Shown here one piece after another: positions 27,259 through 35,522 of a stretch of DNA of 36,844 nucleotides (positions are counted from its first letter, which is position 1; each line of letters starts with the position of its first letter). A program made the translations under genes and the position numbers. This stretch comes from Aestuariivirga sp. Lineage in GTDB: Bacteria; Pseudomonadota; Alphaproteobacteria; Rhizobiales; Aestuariivirgaceae. The notes beneath the pieces are model-generated. The model was given only the letters and a program-made list of their open reading frames with translations, searched no databases and was not told the origin of the DNA. Location: contig NZ_JADCDA010000027.1 of the NCBI RefSeq assembly GCF_020252405.1, positions 1-36,844 on the forward strand, written 5' to 3'.

Positions 27259-27927
27259 TCTTGTGATGGGGTGGCATGCACTGGCCTTGGCCTTCTGTCG
27301 TAAGGTGACGTGCAGATCGCATTCAGTTGCCGGACACCGGGGAGGCGGGTGATCTGGCTGAGATTTGGCCAGATGGCGCAAGGCCTGCTTCGGTATCGTG
27401 CCCTTTTGCATTCTTGATTCCAAGAACACTGCTGTGAGGGCGGCGGCGTGGCGACCCTGTCATGGCTTTTCTCATCATCCGACCGTCATGGCATTGGCCT
27501 TGAGCGGAGCGTCGGGCATTTTTCGCGCAGGAAGGCTCGCCATACCGCTGGCAGAAGGAGCGGATGGACATGTCTTTGCTGTCCATGCGCTGCACCGGCT
27601 CCATCTCCGGGGATCCGCCCGGTCTCTGATGGGCTTGGCGGCTGGGGAGTGGCTTGGACGGGGTGGTCTTGCATTCGCGGTGGGCGTGCTGACGGCCAGT
27701 CACGGGGCGCGGGCCGTCCAATTCGCTCTGGGAGGCCGCTTCGTGCGCCACGAGACCTATCGCTGGCATGGCCACGACCTGCCCGAATCCATCTATTTTT
27801 TCAATAATTTGCAGGAGCCCGTCCGGCTCGCGTGACGGATCGCCACGGCAAATCCGCGCCGCTTGCAGGGCGGGGCCGGAGTGGCTAGAAACGCCGAAGA
27901 ACGGTTTTCAAGCTTTTGGGGGAATCA
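27209..27927. other. 719-base region without a supportable gene
   Basis: Open frames exist on both strands (for example plus 27365-27835, ending with RFVRHETYRWHGHDLPESIY) but none has a convincing start, ribosome-binding site or family motif. The segment may hold decayed sequence and must contain the promoter of the cytochrome/transhydrogenase operon near its 3' end. Confidence 0.5.
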
Positions 27928-28218
27928 ATGGCCGAACACGGCACGCAGACGTCCAGCGCGATGGATTATGACGAGGCACACCGCACTTATGCCGGCTTCA
28001 TCAAGGGCACCGTGGCGCTGACCATCTTCTGCCTTTACGTGCTGGTGGCGCTGTGCGCCTTTGCCTTTATCGACAAGGGCAATGTGCTGACCGGTTTTGC
28101 GGGTCTCATCATCGGCGCCATCGCATTGATCGTCGATCTCCGGGCCAGCAACAACTGGTATATCTCGGTTGGCGGGCTGGTGATCTTCGGGTTGCTCACC
28201 GCCGTCATGATTTCCTGA
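27928..28218 (+). CDS. aa3-type cytochrome c oxidase subunit IV
   Basis: 96 residues of the bacterial CoxIV family, a small accessory helix protein of aa3 oxidases in alphaproteobacteria. The family signature is seen: MDYDEAHRTYAGFIKGTVAL leads into a first helix. There are three hydrophobic segments (about 29-53, 55-70 and 76-95), more than the single helix of the Paracoccus subunit. The ATG at 27928 has GGGGGA upstream; an in-frame start at 27916 is less likely. It is 17 bases ahead of pntAA, a pairing common in Hyphomicrobiales that puts an oxidase accessory subunit in the transhydrogenase operon. Confidence 0.88.
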   Translation: MAEHGTQTSSAMDYDEAHRTYAGFIKGTVALTIFCLYVLVALCAFAFIDKGNVLTGFAGLIIGAIALIVDLRASNNWYISVGGLVIFGLLTAVMIS

Positions 28219-28235
28219 CCGGCAGGGCGGGCAGC

Positions 28236-29345
28236 ATGAAAATCGCGATCCCCACCGAAACACAGCATGGGGAGAGCCGCGTTGCGGCCAGCCCCGACAC
28301 GGTCAAGGCCTTTATCAAGAAGGGCGCGGACGTTGCCGTTGAGGCAAGCGCCGGCAAGGGCGCTTCAATTCCCGACGAGGCCTTTGCGGCCGCGGGCGCC
28401 AGGATCGTGCAGGGTGGCTTCGGCGATGCGGACGTGGTGCTCACGGTGCGTCGCCCCTCTGGCGAACTCCTGTCATCCCTGAAGCGCGGGACCCTGCTCA
28501 TCGGGGGCCTCGAACCTTATGGCGACAAGGCGGGCCTCGACGCCATCGCGGCTGCGGGCGTGACCGCCTTTGCGATGGAGCTGATGCCGCGCATCACGCG
28601 GGCGCAGTCGATGGACATCCTGTCCAGCCAAGCCAACCTTGCGGGCTACAAGGCGGTGATCGACGCCGCCTTCCACTTCACGCGCGCTTTCCCGATGATG
28701 ATGACGGCCGCCGGCACCGTGCCCGCCGCGAAAGTCTTCATCATGGGCGTTGGTGTGGCCGGCCTTCAGGCCATCGCAACCGCGCGCCGCCTGGGCGCCA
28801 TCGTCTCCGCCACGGACGTGCGCAAGGCGACGGAAGAGCAGGTGAAGAGCTTAGGCGCCAAATTCGTCTATGCCGACATCGCAGACGCGGCAACGAGCGG
28901 CGGCTATGCCAGGGAGCTTTCGGCCGAGGACAAGGCCAGGCAGGCGGCCCTCGTCGCCAACCACGTCAAAACGCAGGACGTGATCATCACCACCGCGCTG
29001 ATCCCGGGCCGCCCGGCGCCCGTGCTGATCACGCAGGAAATGGTGGAGAGCATGAAGCCCGGCTCGATCATCGTCGACCTCGCGGTGGAGCGCGGCGGCA
29101 ACTGCCCGCTGTCGAAGCCCGACCAGATTGTCGAGCACAAGGGTGTGAAGATCGTCGGCACGGTGAACCTCGCGGGCAAGCTTGCCGGCAATGCAGCACC
29201 GCTCTTCGCCAGGAACCTCGCCAACTTCCTCGACCTGATGATCCAGAAGGACGGCTCGCTCAAGATTGACGACGCCGATGAATGCATCAGGGGAACCATG
29301 ATCGCCAGGGACGGCGCGCTGGTGCACCCCATGTTCGGAGCCTGA
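28236..29345 (+). CDS. pntAA: NAD(P) transhydrogenase subunit alpha part 1 (domain I)
   Basis: 369 residues, the soluble NAD(H)-binding part (domain I) of the proton-translocating transhydrogenase. It starts KIAIPTETQHGESRVAASPD as the family does; the Rossmann site is VFIMGVGVAGLQAIATARRL and the RQD-loop region reads VKTQDVIITTALIPGRPAP. In E. coli this part is fused to the next; the split form here is the Rhodospirillum-type three-gene layout. The complete enzyme uses the proton gradient to reduce NADP+ with NADH for biosynthesis and glutathione reduction. The stop is three bases before pntAB. Confidence 0.97.
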   Translation: MKIAIPTETQHGESRVAASPDTVKAFIKKGADVAVEASAGKGASIPDEAFAAAGARIVQGGFGDADVVLTVRRPSGELLSSLKRGTLLIGGLEPYGDKAGLDAIAAAGVTAFAMELMPRITRAQSMDILSSQANLAGYKAVIDAAFHFTRAFPMMMTAAGTVPAAKVFIMGVGVAGLQAIATARRLGAIVSATDVRKATEEQVKSLGAKFVYADIADAATSGGYARELSAEDKARQAALVANHVKTQDVIITTALIPGRPAPVLITQEMVESMKPGSIIVDLAVERGGNCPLSKPDQIVEHKGVKIVGTVNLAGKLAGNAAPLFARNLANFLDLMIQKDGSLKIDDADECIRGTMIARDGALVHPMFGA

Positions 29346-29348
29346 GTG

Positions 29349-29654
29349 ATGGAAGCGATCGATCCGTTTGTCTCGCTGTTCGGCATTTTCGTGCTGGCGG
29401 TGTTTGTGGGCTACTATGTGGTGTGGAACGTGACGCCGGCGCTGCACACGCCGCTGATGAGCGTCACCAACGCCATCTCGTCGGTGATCGTGGTGGGCGC
29501 CATCCTGGCGGTGGGTGTGGGTGCGCTCGCCTCCGGCTCGGTCGTCGCCATGATCTTCGGCTTCCTCGCCCTGATCCTGGCCTCGATCAACATTTTCGGT
29601 GGCTTCATGGTCACCAGCCGCATGCTCGCCATGTACAAGAAGAAGGACAAGTAG
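29349..29654 (+). CDS. pntAB: NAD(P) transhydrogenase subunit alpha part 2 (membrane)
   Basis: 101 residues, the small membrane subunit that supplies helices of domain II. Hydrophobic segments are at about 9-28 ([17 protein letters not shown]), 38-60 ([20 protein letters not shown]) and 65-87 ([20 protein letters not shown]), ending in a lysine-rich tail. [11 protein letters not shown] is the family signature. ATG 29349 is chosen over the GTG directly before it. It is four bases upstream of pntB. Confidence 0.95.
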   Translation: MEAIDPFVSLFGIFVLAVFVGYYVVWNVTPALHTPLMSVTNAISSVIVVGAILAVGVGALASGSVVAMIFGFLALILASINIFGGFMVTSRMLAMYKKKDK

Positions 29655-29658
29655 GCGC

Positions 29659-31053
29659 ATGTCGGCCAATTTCGCAGCCCTTCTTTATCTGGTCTCCGGC
29701 GCGCTGTTCATCATGGCGCTGCGGGGCCTGTCATCCCCCGCCACCTCGCGGCAGGGCAACATGTACGGCATGGTGGGCATGGCGATTGCCATTCTCACCA
29801 CGCTCGCCACCATGCAGCTCTCGCCCCTGGTCATCATCCTCGTGGCGCTGGGGCTTGGCATCGGCGCGGCGATCGGCGGCATGGCGGCCAGGAAGATCGC
29901 CATGACGGCCATGCCGCAGCTGGTCGCGGCCTTCCACTCGCTCGTCGGCCTTGCCGCGGTGTTCGTGGCGCTTGCGGCCTTCTATGCGCCGGAGGCCTTC
30001 CACATCGTGGCCGACGGGCTGATCCAGCCGATCTCGCGCATCGAGATGTCCCTGGGCGCGGCCATCGGCGCCATCACCTTCACCGGCTCCATCATCGCCT
30101 TCCTGAAGCTCGATGGCCGCATGTCGGGAGCGCCCATCATGCTGCCGGCGCGTCATGCCATCAACATTGCGCTGGGCCTCGCCCTGTTCGGCTGCATCGT
30201 GCTGTTCTTCATGAATCCGGTGTGGCTGTGGTTCTGGGCGGTCATCCTGATCTCGCTGGCGCTGGGCTTCCTGCTGATCATCCCGATCGGCGGCGCGGAC
30301 ATGCCGGTTGTCGTCTCGATGCTCAACTCCTACTCCGGCGGGGCGGCGGCGGGCATCGGGTTCACGCTGCACAACACCGCACTCATCATCACCGGCGCGC
30401 TGGTGGGCTCCTCGGGCGCGATCCTGTCCTACATCATGTGCAAGGGCATGAACCGCTCCTTTATCTCCGTTATCCTTGGCGGCTTCGGCGGCGAGAGTGC
30501 GGGGCCCGCCGCCAGGGGCGAGGCCAAGCCCGTCAAGCAGGGATCGGCGGAAGATGCGGCCTTCGTCATGAAGAATGCCGGCTCCGTCATCATCGTGCCG
30601 GGTTATGGCATGGCGGTGGCCCAGGCCCAGCATGCGCTGCGCGAGATGGGCGACCAATTGAAGAAGGAAGGCGTCACCGTCAAATATGCCATCCACCCTG
30701 TTGCAGGCCGCATGCCCGGCCACATGAACGTGCTGCTGGCGGAAGCCAATGTGCCTTACGACGAGGTGTTCGAGCTTGAGGACATCAACTCCGACTTCGG
30801 CCAGGCGGATGTGGCCTTCGTGATCGGCGCCAATGACGTGACCAACCCTTCCGCCAAGGACGACCCGACCTCGCCGATCTTCGGCATGCCGGTTCTTGAG
30901 GTGTGGAAGGCCAAGACCGTGATGTTCATCAAGCGCGGCATGTCGTCGGGCTATGCCGGCGTGGACAACCCGCTGTTCTGGCGCGACAACACCATGATGC
31001 TGTTCGGCGACGCCAAGAAGATGACGGAAGAGATCAACAAGTCGATGGGGTGA
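29659..31053 (+). CDS. pntB: NAD(P) transhydrogenase subunit beta
   Basis: 464 residues, the expected length. The N-terminal part has about nine membrane helices forming the proton channel with PntAB, including HSLVGLAAVF with its conserved His. The C-terminal part (about 285-464) is the NADP(H)-binding domain III: VIIVPGYGMAVAQAQH, IHPVAGRMPGHMNVLLAEA and FVIGANDVTNP. It ends the four-gene operon; palindromes follow at 31091-31168. Confidence 0.97.
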   Translation: MSANFAALLYLVSGALFIMALRGLSSPATSRQGNMYGMVGMAIAILTTLATMQLSPLVIILVALGLGIGAAIGGMAARKIAMTAMPQLVAAFHSLVGLAAVFVALAAFYAPEAFHIVADGLIQPISRIEMSLGAAIGAITFTGSIIAFLKLDGRMSGAPIMLPARHAINIALGLALFGCIVLFFMNPVWLWFWAVILISLALGFLLIIPIGGADMPVVVSMLNSYSGGAAAGIGFTLHNTALIITGALVGSSGAILSYIMCKGMNRSFISVILGGFGGESAGPAARGEAKPVKQGSAEDAAFVMKNAGSVIIVPGYGMAVAQAQHALREMGDQLKKEGVTVKYAIHPVAGRMPGHMNVLLAEANVPYDEVFELEDINSDFGQADVAFVIGANDVTNPSAKDDPTSPIFGMPVLEVWKAKTVMFIKRGMSSGYAGVDNPLFWRDNTMMLFGDAKKMTEEINKSMG

Positions 31054-31090
31054 GGGGGGTATTCCCGGCCGCCACCGTCATGACATGAAT

Positions 31091-31168
31091 TCATCATACG
31101 CGGGCGTGTCCCGCGTATCTTCTTTTGTGGGGAACAAAGGATACCCGGGACAAGCCCGGGTATGATGA
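31091..31168. repeat. Nested palindromes after pntB
   Basis: Hairpin 1: ATACGCGGG (31096-31104) / CCCGCGTAT (31110-31118), loop of five. Hairpin 2: ATACCCGGG (31141-31149) / CCCGGGTAT (31155-31163), loop of five. The outer ends TCATCATAC (31091-31099) and GTATGATGA (31160-31168) also pair, so the whole can fold as one long stem. It lies in the 194-base gap between pntB and the polyketide synthase gene and may act as a transcription end; it is probably a dispersed repeat. Confidence 0.75.
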
Positions 31169-31247
31169 GATGAGGGTGAACGGAATACCGGTGATCCGCC
31201 GCGCGTAACCCTTCGTTGCGAGTCAAATTGAACAAGGTGTGCCGCTG

Positions 31248-32294
31248 ATGCTGAAGGCCCGGATAGTCTCGCTGGCGACGGCCCTGCCGCCCCATGTGAT
31301 CAGCCAGTCTGACGCGGCCTCTTTCGCCACTTCGGCCTTTGGCGGGCGTTTCGAGGGTTTCGAGCAGGTGGCGGGCGTGTTCATGACATCCGGCATCCAC
31401 CGGCGGCGCGCGGTGCGGCCCATCGACTGGTACATGCAGCCGCTGGGCTGGCCGGAGCGCAGCGAGGCCTATGTTGACGGGGCCTGCAAGCTCTTCGCGG
31501 ATGCGGCGCGTGAGGCTCTCGACCGCGCCGGGCTCAGGGCGCCTGATGTCGATACCGTCGTGACCGTCTCCTCCACCGGCATCGCCACGCCCAGCCTCGA
31601 GGCGCGGGTTGCGGACGGGATGGGTTTTGGGCGCCATGTGGAGCGCGTGCCGGTGTTCGGGCTCGGTTGTGCGGGCGGTGTCTCCGGTCTCTCCATCGCG
31701 GCGCGGCTGGCGCAGTCGCGGCCGGGGTCCAATGTGCTGCTCGTCGCGGTCGAAACTTGCACGCTGTCCTTCCGCGCCGACCAGCTGACCAAGGCCAATG
31801 TGGTGGCGACCGCGCTGTTCGGCGATGGTGCGGCAGCCCTCGTGCTGCGGGCGGAAGAGGGCGGCGGCGCGGAAATCGAATCAGCCTCGCAATACACCTG
31901 GCCCGGCACGCTGGACATCATGGGCTGGTCGGTGGACGCGGAAGGCCTCGGCGTGATCTTCGACCGCTCCATTCCGCCCTTTGCGGAGGAGCATTTCGGC
32001 CCCGCGGCGCGCGACATGCTCCAGCGTGCGGGCTTGAACCTGTCCGACATCCACCGTTTCGTGTGCCACCCCGGCGGCGCCAAGGTGGTGACGGCGCTGG
32101 AGCGCGCGCTGCAACTGCCCCAGGGCCTGCTGGCGGATGAGCGCGCGGTGCTGGAGGAATATGGCAACATGTCCGCCCCCACCGTGTTCTTTGTGCTGGA
32201 GAAGGCGCTGGCCACCGGCCTGCCCAGGCGCACGCTGATGACGGCGATGGGGCCGGGCTTCACTGCGGCCACGGCCACGCTGCTGGCCGCATGA
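31248..32294 (+). CDS. Type III polyketide synthase (chalcone/stilbene synthase family)
   Basis: 348 residues from ATG 31248 (AAGGTG upstream; a GTG at 31239 is too near it). The catalytic triad is complete: Cys141 (FGLGCAGGVSG), His274 (FVCHPGGAKV) and Asn307 (EEYGNMSAPT), the last in the GNMSSPT-like motif of type III PKS. These enzymes extend a CoA starter with malonyl-CoA and cyclise the chain. Bacterial members of this style (BpsA, ArsB/C, SrsA) make alkylpyrones or alkylresorcinols from fatty acyl starters. Its stop overlaps the start of a methyltransferase-like gene (ATGA), and an exporter follows, so a lipid-like product made, methylated and moved is likely. The starter cannot be read from sequence. 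Confidence 0.93.
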   Translation: MLKARIVSLATALPPHVISQSDAASFATSAFGGRFEGFEQVAGVFMTSGIHRRRAVRPIDWYMQPLGWPERSEAYVDGACKLFADAAREALDRAGLRAPDVDTVVTVSSTGIATPSLEARVADGMGFGRHVERVPVFGLGCAGGVSGLSIAARLAQSRPGSNVLLVAVETCTLSFRADQLTKANVVATALFGDGAAALVLRAEEGGGAEIESASQYTWPGTLDIMGWSVDAEGLGVIFDRSIPPFAEEHFGPAARDMLQRAGLNLSDIHRFVCHPGGAKVVTALERALQLPQGLLADERAVLEEYGNMSAPTVFFVLEKALATGLPRRTLMTAMGPGFTAATATLLAA

Positions 32295-32785
32295 GCGCCG
32301 CCGTCATCCTGCTTGCCTTTGTGACGCTGGGGCGGCTGGCGGAGCTTGTGCTGGCGCGGCGCAACACGCGCGCGCTGCTGGCGGAGGGCGCCGTCGAGCA
32401 TGCGCCGGGCCATTATCCGCTGATTGTGCTGCTGCATGCGCTGTGGCTGGCGGGCCTCTGGGTGTTCGGATGGAACCAGCCGGTCTCCGCATTGTGGTTT
32501 GCGCTGTTCATGGGTCTGCAGGCCGCGCGCGTCTGGGTGCTGATGACGCTGGGGCCGCGCTGGACCACGCGCATCATCGTGCTGCCCGGCGCGCCGCTCG
32601 TCGCCAGGGGCCCTTACCGGTTCGTGCGGCACCCCAACTACCTCGTGGTGATCGGCGAGATCGCGGTGCTGCCTCTGTGCCTCGGGCTCACGTGGTTCGC
32701 CATAATCTTTTCGCTGGCCAATCTCGGGGTGCTGGCGATCCGCATCCGCGCCGAGAGCACGGCGCTGGCCCGCGCCGCACCGTGA
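32291..32785 (+). CDS. Isoprenylcysteine carboxyl methyltransferase-family membrane protein
   Basis: 164 residues, integral membrane, about four to five helices. The ICMT signature is near the C-terminus: GPYRFVRHPNYLVVIGEI, with the SAM-binding RHPNY, and a closing AIRIRAESTAL. In Bacillus subtilis (BpsB) and Streptomyces (SrsB), relatives next to type III PKS genes O-methylate alkylpyrones or alkylresorcinols; the same is inferred here. The overlap ATGA with the PKS and GTGA with the next gene indicate strongly coupled translation. Confidence 0.88.
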   Translation: MSAAVILLAFVTLGRLAELVLARRNTRALLAEGAVEHAPGHYPLIVLLHALWLAGLWVFGWNQPVSALWFALFMGLQAARVWVLMTLGPRWTTRIIVLPGAPLVARGPYRFVRHPNYLVVIGEIAVLPLCLGLTWFAIIFSLANLGVLAIRIRAESTALARAAP

Positions 32786-34308
32786 ACGGCGCAGCCGAGC
32801 GCGCCCCGCCCGCCACCTGGGCGGGCTTCGCCATGATGGCGCTCGGCATGTTCATGGCCATCCTCGATATCCAGGTGGTGGCCACATCGCTGCCCGCCAT
32901 CCAGTCCGCGCTCGCCATCGACAAGGAGCTGATGAGCTGGATCCAGACGGCCTATCTCATTGCCGAGATCATCGCCATTCCCCTGACCGGCTTCCTCACC
33001 CGGCTGTTCGGCATGCGCTGGCTGTTCATCGTGTCAATCACGCTGTTCACCATTGCATCGGCAGGGTGCGCCGCGAGCACCGGCTTCGGCAGCCTGATCT
33101 TCTGGCGCGTGGTGCAGGGCTTTTCCGGCGGCTCGCTGATCCCCGCGGTGTTCTCGGCCGTCTTTTTGCTGTTCCCGGCGAGGCAGCAGGGGCTCGCCAC
33201 CACCATTGCCGGGGTGCTCGCCGTGCTGGCCCCGACGATCGGGCCCGTCGTGGGCGGCTGGGTGACCGAGACCTGGTCCTGGCACATGCTGTTCCTGATC
33301 AACATCGTGCCCGGCGTGCTGGCGGCGGTGGTGGCGGCGCTCTTCCTGCCGCGCCGGGCCATCGATGCGGGCGAGCTGCGCAAGCTCGACGTCGCGGGGC
33401 TGATCATGCTGGCGATGGCGCTCGCCGCTCTTGAGATCGGGCTCAAGGAAGCGCCGGACCGCGGCTGGCTGTCGGGCGTGGTGGTTTCGCTGCTGGCGTT
33501 GAGCGCGGTTTCAACGGCGGGCTTCGTCGCGCGTTCGCTGAAGGGCGGCCACCCCATCGCCGAGCTGCGCCTGTTCCGTGAACGGAACTTCCTCGCCGCC
33601 TGCAGCATGAGCTTTGCGCTGGGGGTGGGGCTGTTCGGCTCCGTCTATCTGATGCCGGTGTTCCTTGCCTTCGTGCGCGGGCATGGGCCGCTCGAGATCG
33701 GGCGCATCATGCTGGTGACGGGGGCGGCACAGCTTATCATGGCGCCCATCGCTGTCGCGCTCGACAAGCGGATGGAGTCGCGGCTGCTCTCGGGGCTCGG
33801 CTTTCTCGCCTTCGGCATCGGGACCGGTCTCAGCGCCTTCCAGACGCCCGCGACCGATTACAACGACATGTTCTGGCCGCAGGTGGTGCGCGGCGCGGCG
33901 ATCATGTTCTGCCTGCTGCCGCCCACCCGGCTGGCGCTGAGCCTTTTGGACGACGCGCGCGTGCCGGATGCCAGCGGCTTGTTCAACCTGATGCGGAACC
34001 TCGGCGGCGCCATCGGCATCGCGCTCATTGACACCGTGCTCTATGGCCGTGCGCCGGTGCTGGGTGACCGGCTGGTGGAGCGGATGAAGGCAGGCAGCAC
34101 GGATGCGGCAAGCTTCGTCGGCATTCCGCTCGACGACTTCGCCGCGCTGTCCCAGGGCTCGATGGATATCGATGCGCTGGGCGAGCTGCAGGACAAGGTG
34201 GAGAAGGCGGCGCTGGCCATGGCGGTGAACGAGGCCTGGGCCATGCTGGCGGCGATCACGCTGGTGGCGATTCTGGCGCTGGCCGCGGCGCGGCGGCCTG
34301 CGCCCTGA
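32782..34308 (+). CDS. MFS transporter, DHA2 (EmrB/QacA) 14-helix family
   Basis: 508 residues from GTG 32782, which overlaps the previous stop (GTGA). It has the DHA2 pattern: helix 1 AGFAMMALGMFMAILDIQVV with the D-x-x-V motif, ELMSWIQTAYLIAEIIAIPL (motif at helix 2), LFGMRWLF (motif A), GFSGGSLIPAVFSAVFLLFP, and LAPTIGPVVGGWV (motif C, typical of drug/proton antiporters), with about 14 helices. EmrB-like pumps use the proton gradient to expel lipophilic compounds. In this operon it may export the polyketide or its methyl ether; this is inference from position. The open frame upstream of GTG lies within the methyltransferase gene and is not used. Confidence 0.9.
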   Translation: MNGAAERAPPATWAGFAMMALGMFMAILDIQVVATSLPAIQSALAIDKELMSWIQTAYLIAEIIAIPLTGFLTRLFGMRWLFIVSITLFTIASAGCAASTGFGSLIFWRVVQGFSGGSLIPAVFSAVFLLFPARQQGLATTIAGVLAVLAPTIGPVVGGWVTETWSWHMLFLINIVPGVLAAVVAALFLPRRAIDAGELRKLDVAGLIMLAMALAALEIGLKEAPDRGWLSGVVVSLLALSAVSTAGFVARSLKGGHPIAELRLFRERNFLAACSMSFALGVGLFGSVYLMPVFLAFVRGHGPLEIGRIMLVTGAAQLIMAPIAVALDKRMESRLLSGLGFLAFGIGTGLSAFQTPATDYNDMFWPQVVRGAAIMFCLLPPTRLALSLLDDARVPDASGLFNLMRNLGGAIGIALIDTVLYGRAPVLGDRLVERMKAGSTDAASFVGIPLDDFAALSQGSMDIDALGELQDKVEKAALAMAVNEAWAMLAAITLVAILALAAARRPAP

Positions 34309-34320
34309 GCATGATCTGGC

Positions 34321-34360
34321 GCATGTTCCGACCAGGTGGTTCCACCTGATCGGAACATGC
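34321..34360. repeat. Palindromic REP-like element, copy 4 (single module)
   Basis: A 40-base near-perfect palindrome: GCATGTTCCGACCAGGTGG (34321-34339) and its complement (34342-34360) with one mismatched pair and a two-base centre. It is the first module of the repeats at 9838 and 16101. It starts 12 bases after the exporter stop and could act as the 3' end structure of the PKS operon. Confidence 0.88.
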
Positions 34361-34445
34361 GCCGAGCCTGAAAATCTCTCCCGCAACGCCTCGCAATGGT
34401 CTAGATTCTCCGCCATACGCAACCGCCTCATCGACGGGACCCGGA

Positions 34446-35522
34446 ATGGCCGAGCCAGCTTCAACGCAACCTCTTGATCCGCCGCGCGTCTATCTCGTCC
34501 ATATGACGGTCTTCGTGCTGCTGGTGGCGATCCTCGTCGCCGTTATCTGGCAGCCGTTGACGAGCGCCTTCATGGCCAACCCCATGCTCAACGGCGTGAT
34601 CGTGGCCACGCTCCTGTTCGGCATCATCCATTCCTACCGCATGGTGGTGCGGCTGTTCCGCGAGGTGAGCTGGGTCAACCGCTTCCGGGAGGGGCGGGGC
34701 GAGAATGGCCGGCCGCCGGCGCTGCTCGCTCCCATGGCCATCCTGCTGAAGAACCGGCAGAACACCACGCTGTCTCCCGTCACCATGCGCTCGGTGCTTG
34801 ATTCGCTCGCCTCGCGGCTCGATGAATCGCGCGACCTGTCGCGCTATCTGGTCGGCCTCCTGATCTTCCTTGGCCTGCTTGGCACCTTCTGGGGCTTGCT
34901 TGAAACCGTGCAGTCGATCGGCGGGGCGATTGAGGGGCTGGATGTGTCCTCCACCCAGTCGGCCACATTGTTCGACCAGCTGAAGCGCGGGCTGCAGGCG
35001 CCCCTGCAGGGCATGGGCCTGTCCTTCTCGTCCTCGCTCCTGGGCCTTTCGGGCTCGCTGATCCTCGGCTTTCTCGACCTCAAGGCGGCGCAGGCGCAGA
35101 ACCGCTTCTACATCGACCTCGAGGACTGGCTGTCCTCCATCACGGACGTGGCGGCGGGCTCGGGCAGCGACATGGCGGCGCAGGCCGCGGCGCCGGGCAT
35201 CACGCCGCAGCTGTTGCGCGCGGAAGTGGCCGCCCTGCAGCGCGCCGTCGAGAAGCTGACCTATGTGATCGAGGCGCAGCGCGCCGCGCCGTCCGACGCG
35301 CCGTCTTCCACCGCGCCGCGGCCCGACGGCGACTCGATGGAGCAGCTCGCGGAGGCGGTGGCGGGCCTGGTCGGCCAGATGCGCGAGGAACAGAAGATCG
35401 TGCGGCAATGGGCACAGGGCCAGCAGACACAGCAGAATGAAATCCAGCGCCTGCTCATCCGCGCCACGGGCCCGCTTGCCCGCGGCATGAGCGGCCGGGC
35501 GCGCGAGGATGAGCGTCCGTAA
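34446..35522 (+). CDS. MotA/TolQ/ExbB-type proton-channel protein (non-flagellar stator)
   Basis: 358 residues. Four membrane helices are seen: about 16-36, 47-69, 134-154 (YLVGLLIFLGLLGTFWGLLE) and 190-212 (GLSFSSSLLGLSGSLILGFL). The GTFWGLLETV and GMGLSFSSSLLGLSGS wording is that of the MotA/TolQ/ExbB channel domain. A cytoplasmic tail of about 145 residues includes helical, coiled-coil-like parts. The next gene (start directly after the TAA) encodes its MotB-like partner. There are no flagellar genes nearby; a role in proton-driven work on the envelope is inferred. Pairs of this design near secA are, to my knowledge, widespread in Hyphomicrobiales. Confidence 0.85.
   Translation: MAEPASTQPLDPPRVYLVHMTVFVLLVAILVAVIWQPLTSAFMANPMLNGVIVATLLFGIIHSYRMVVRLFREVSWVNRFREGRGENGRPPALLAPMAILLKNRQNTTLSPVTMRSVLDSLASRLDESRDLSRYLVGLLIFLGLLGTFWGLLETVQSIGGAIEGLDVSSTQSATLFDQLKRGLQAPLQGMGLSFSSSLLGLSGSLILGFLDLKAAQAQNRFYIDLEDWLSSITDVAAGSGSDMAAQAAAPGITPQLLRAEVAALQRAVEKLTYVIEAQRAAPSDAPSSTAPRPDGDSMEQLAEAVAGLVGQMREEQKIVRQWAQGQQTQQNEIQRLLIRATGPLARGMSGRAREDERP

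Noticed and set aside
27365..27835. A 156-codon plus-strand open frame
   Set aside because: No ribosome-binding site, no motif, and an overlapping open frame on the other strand of similar quality; left as unannotated gap.
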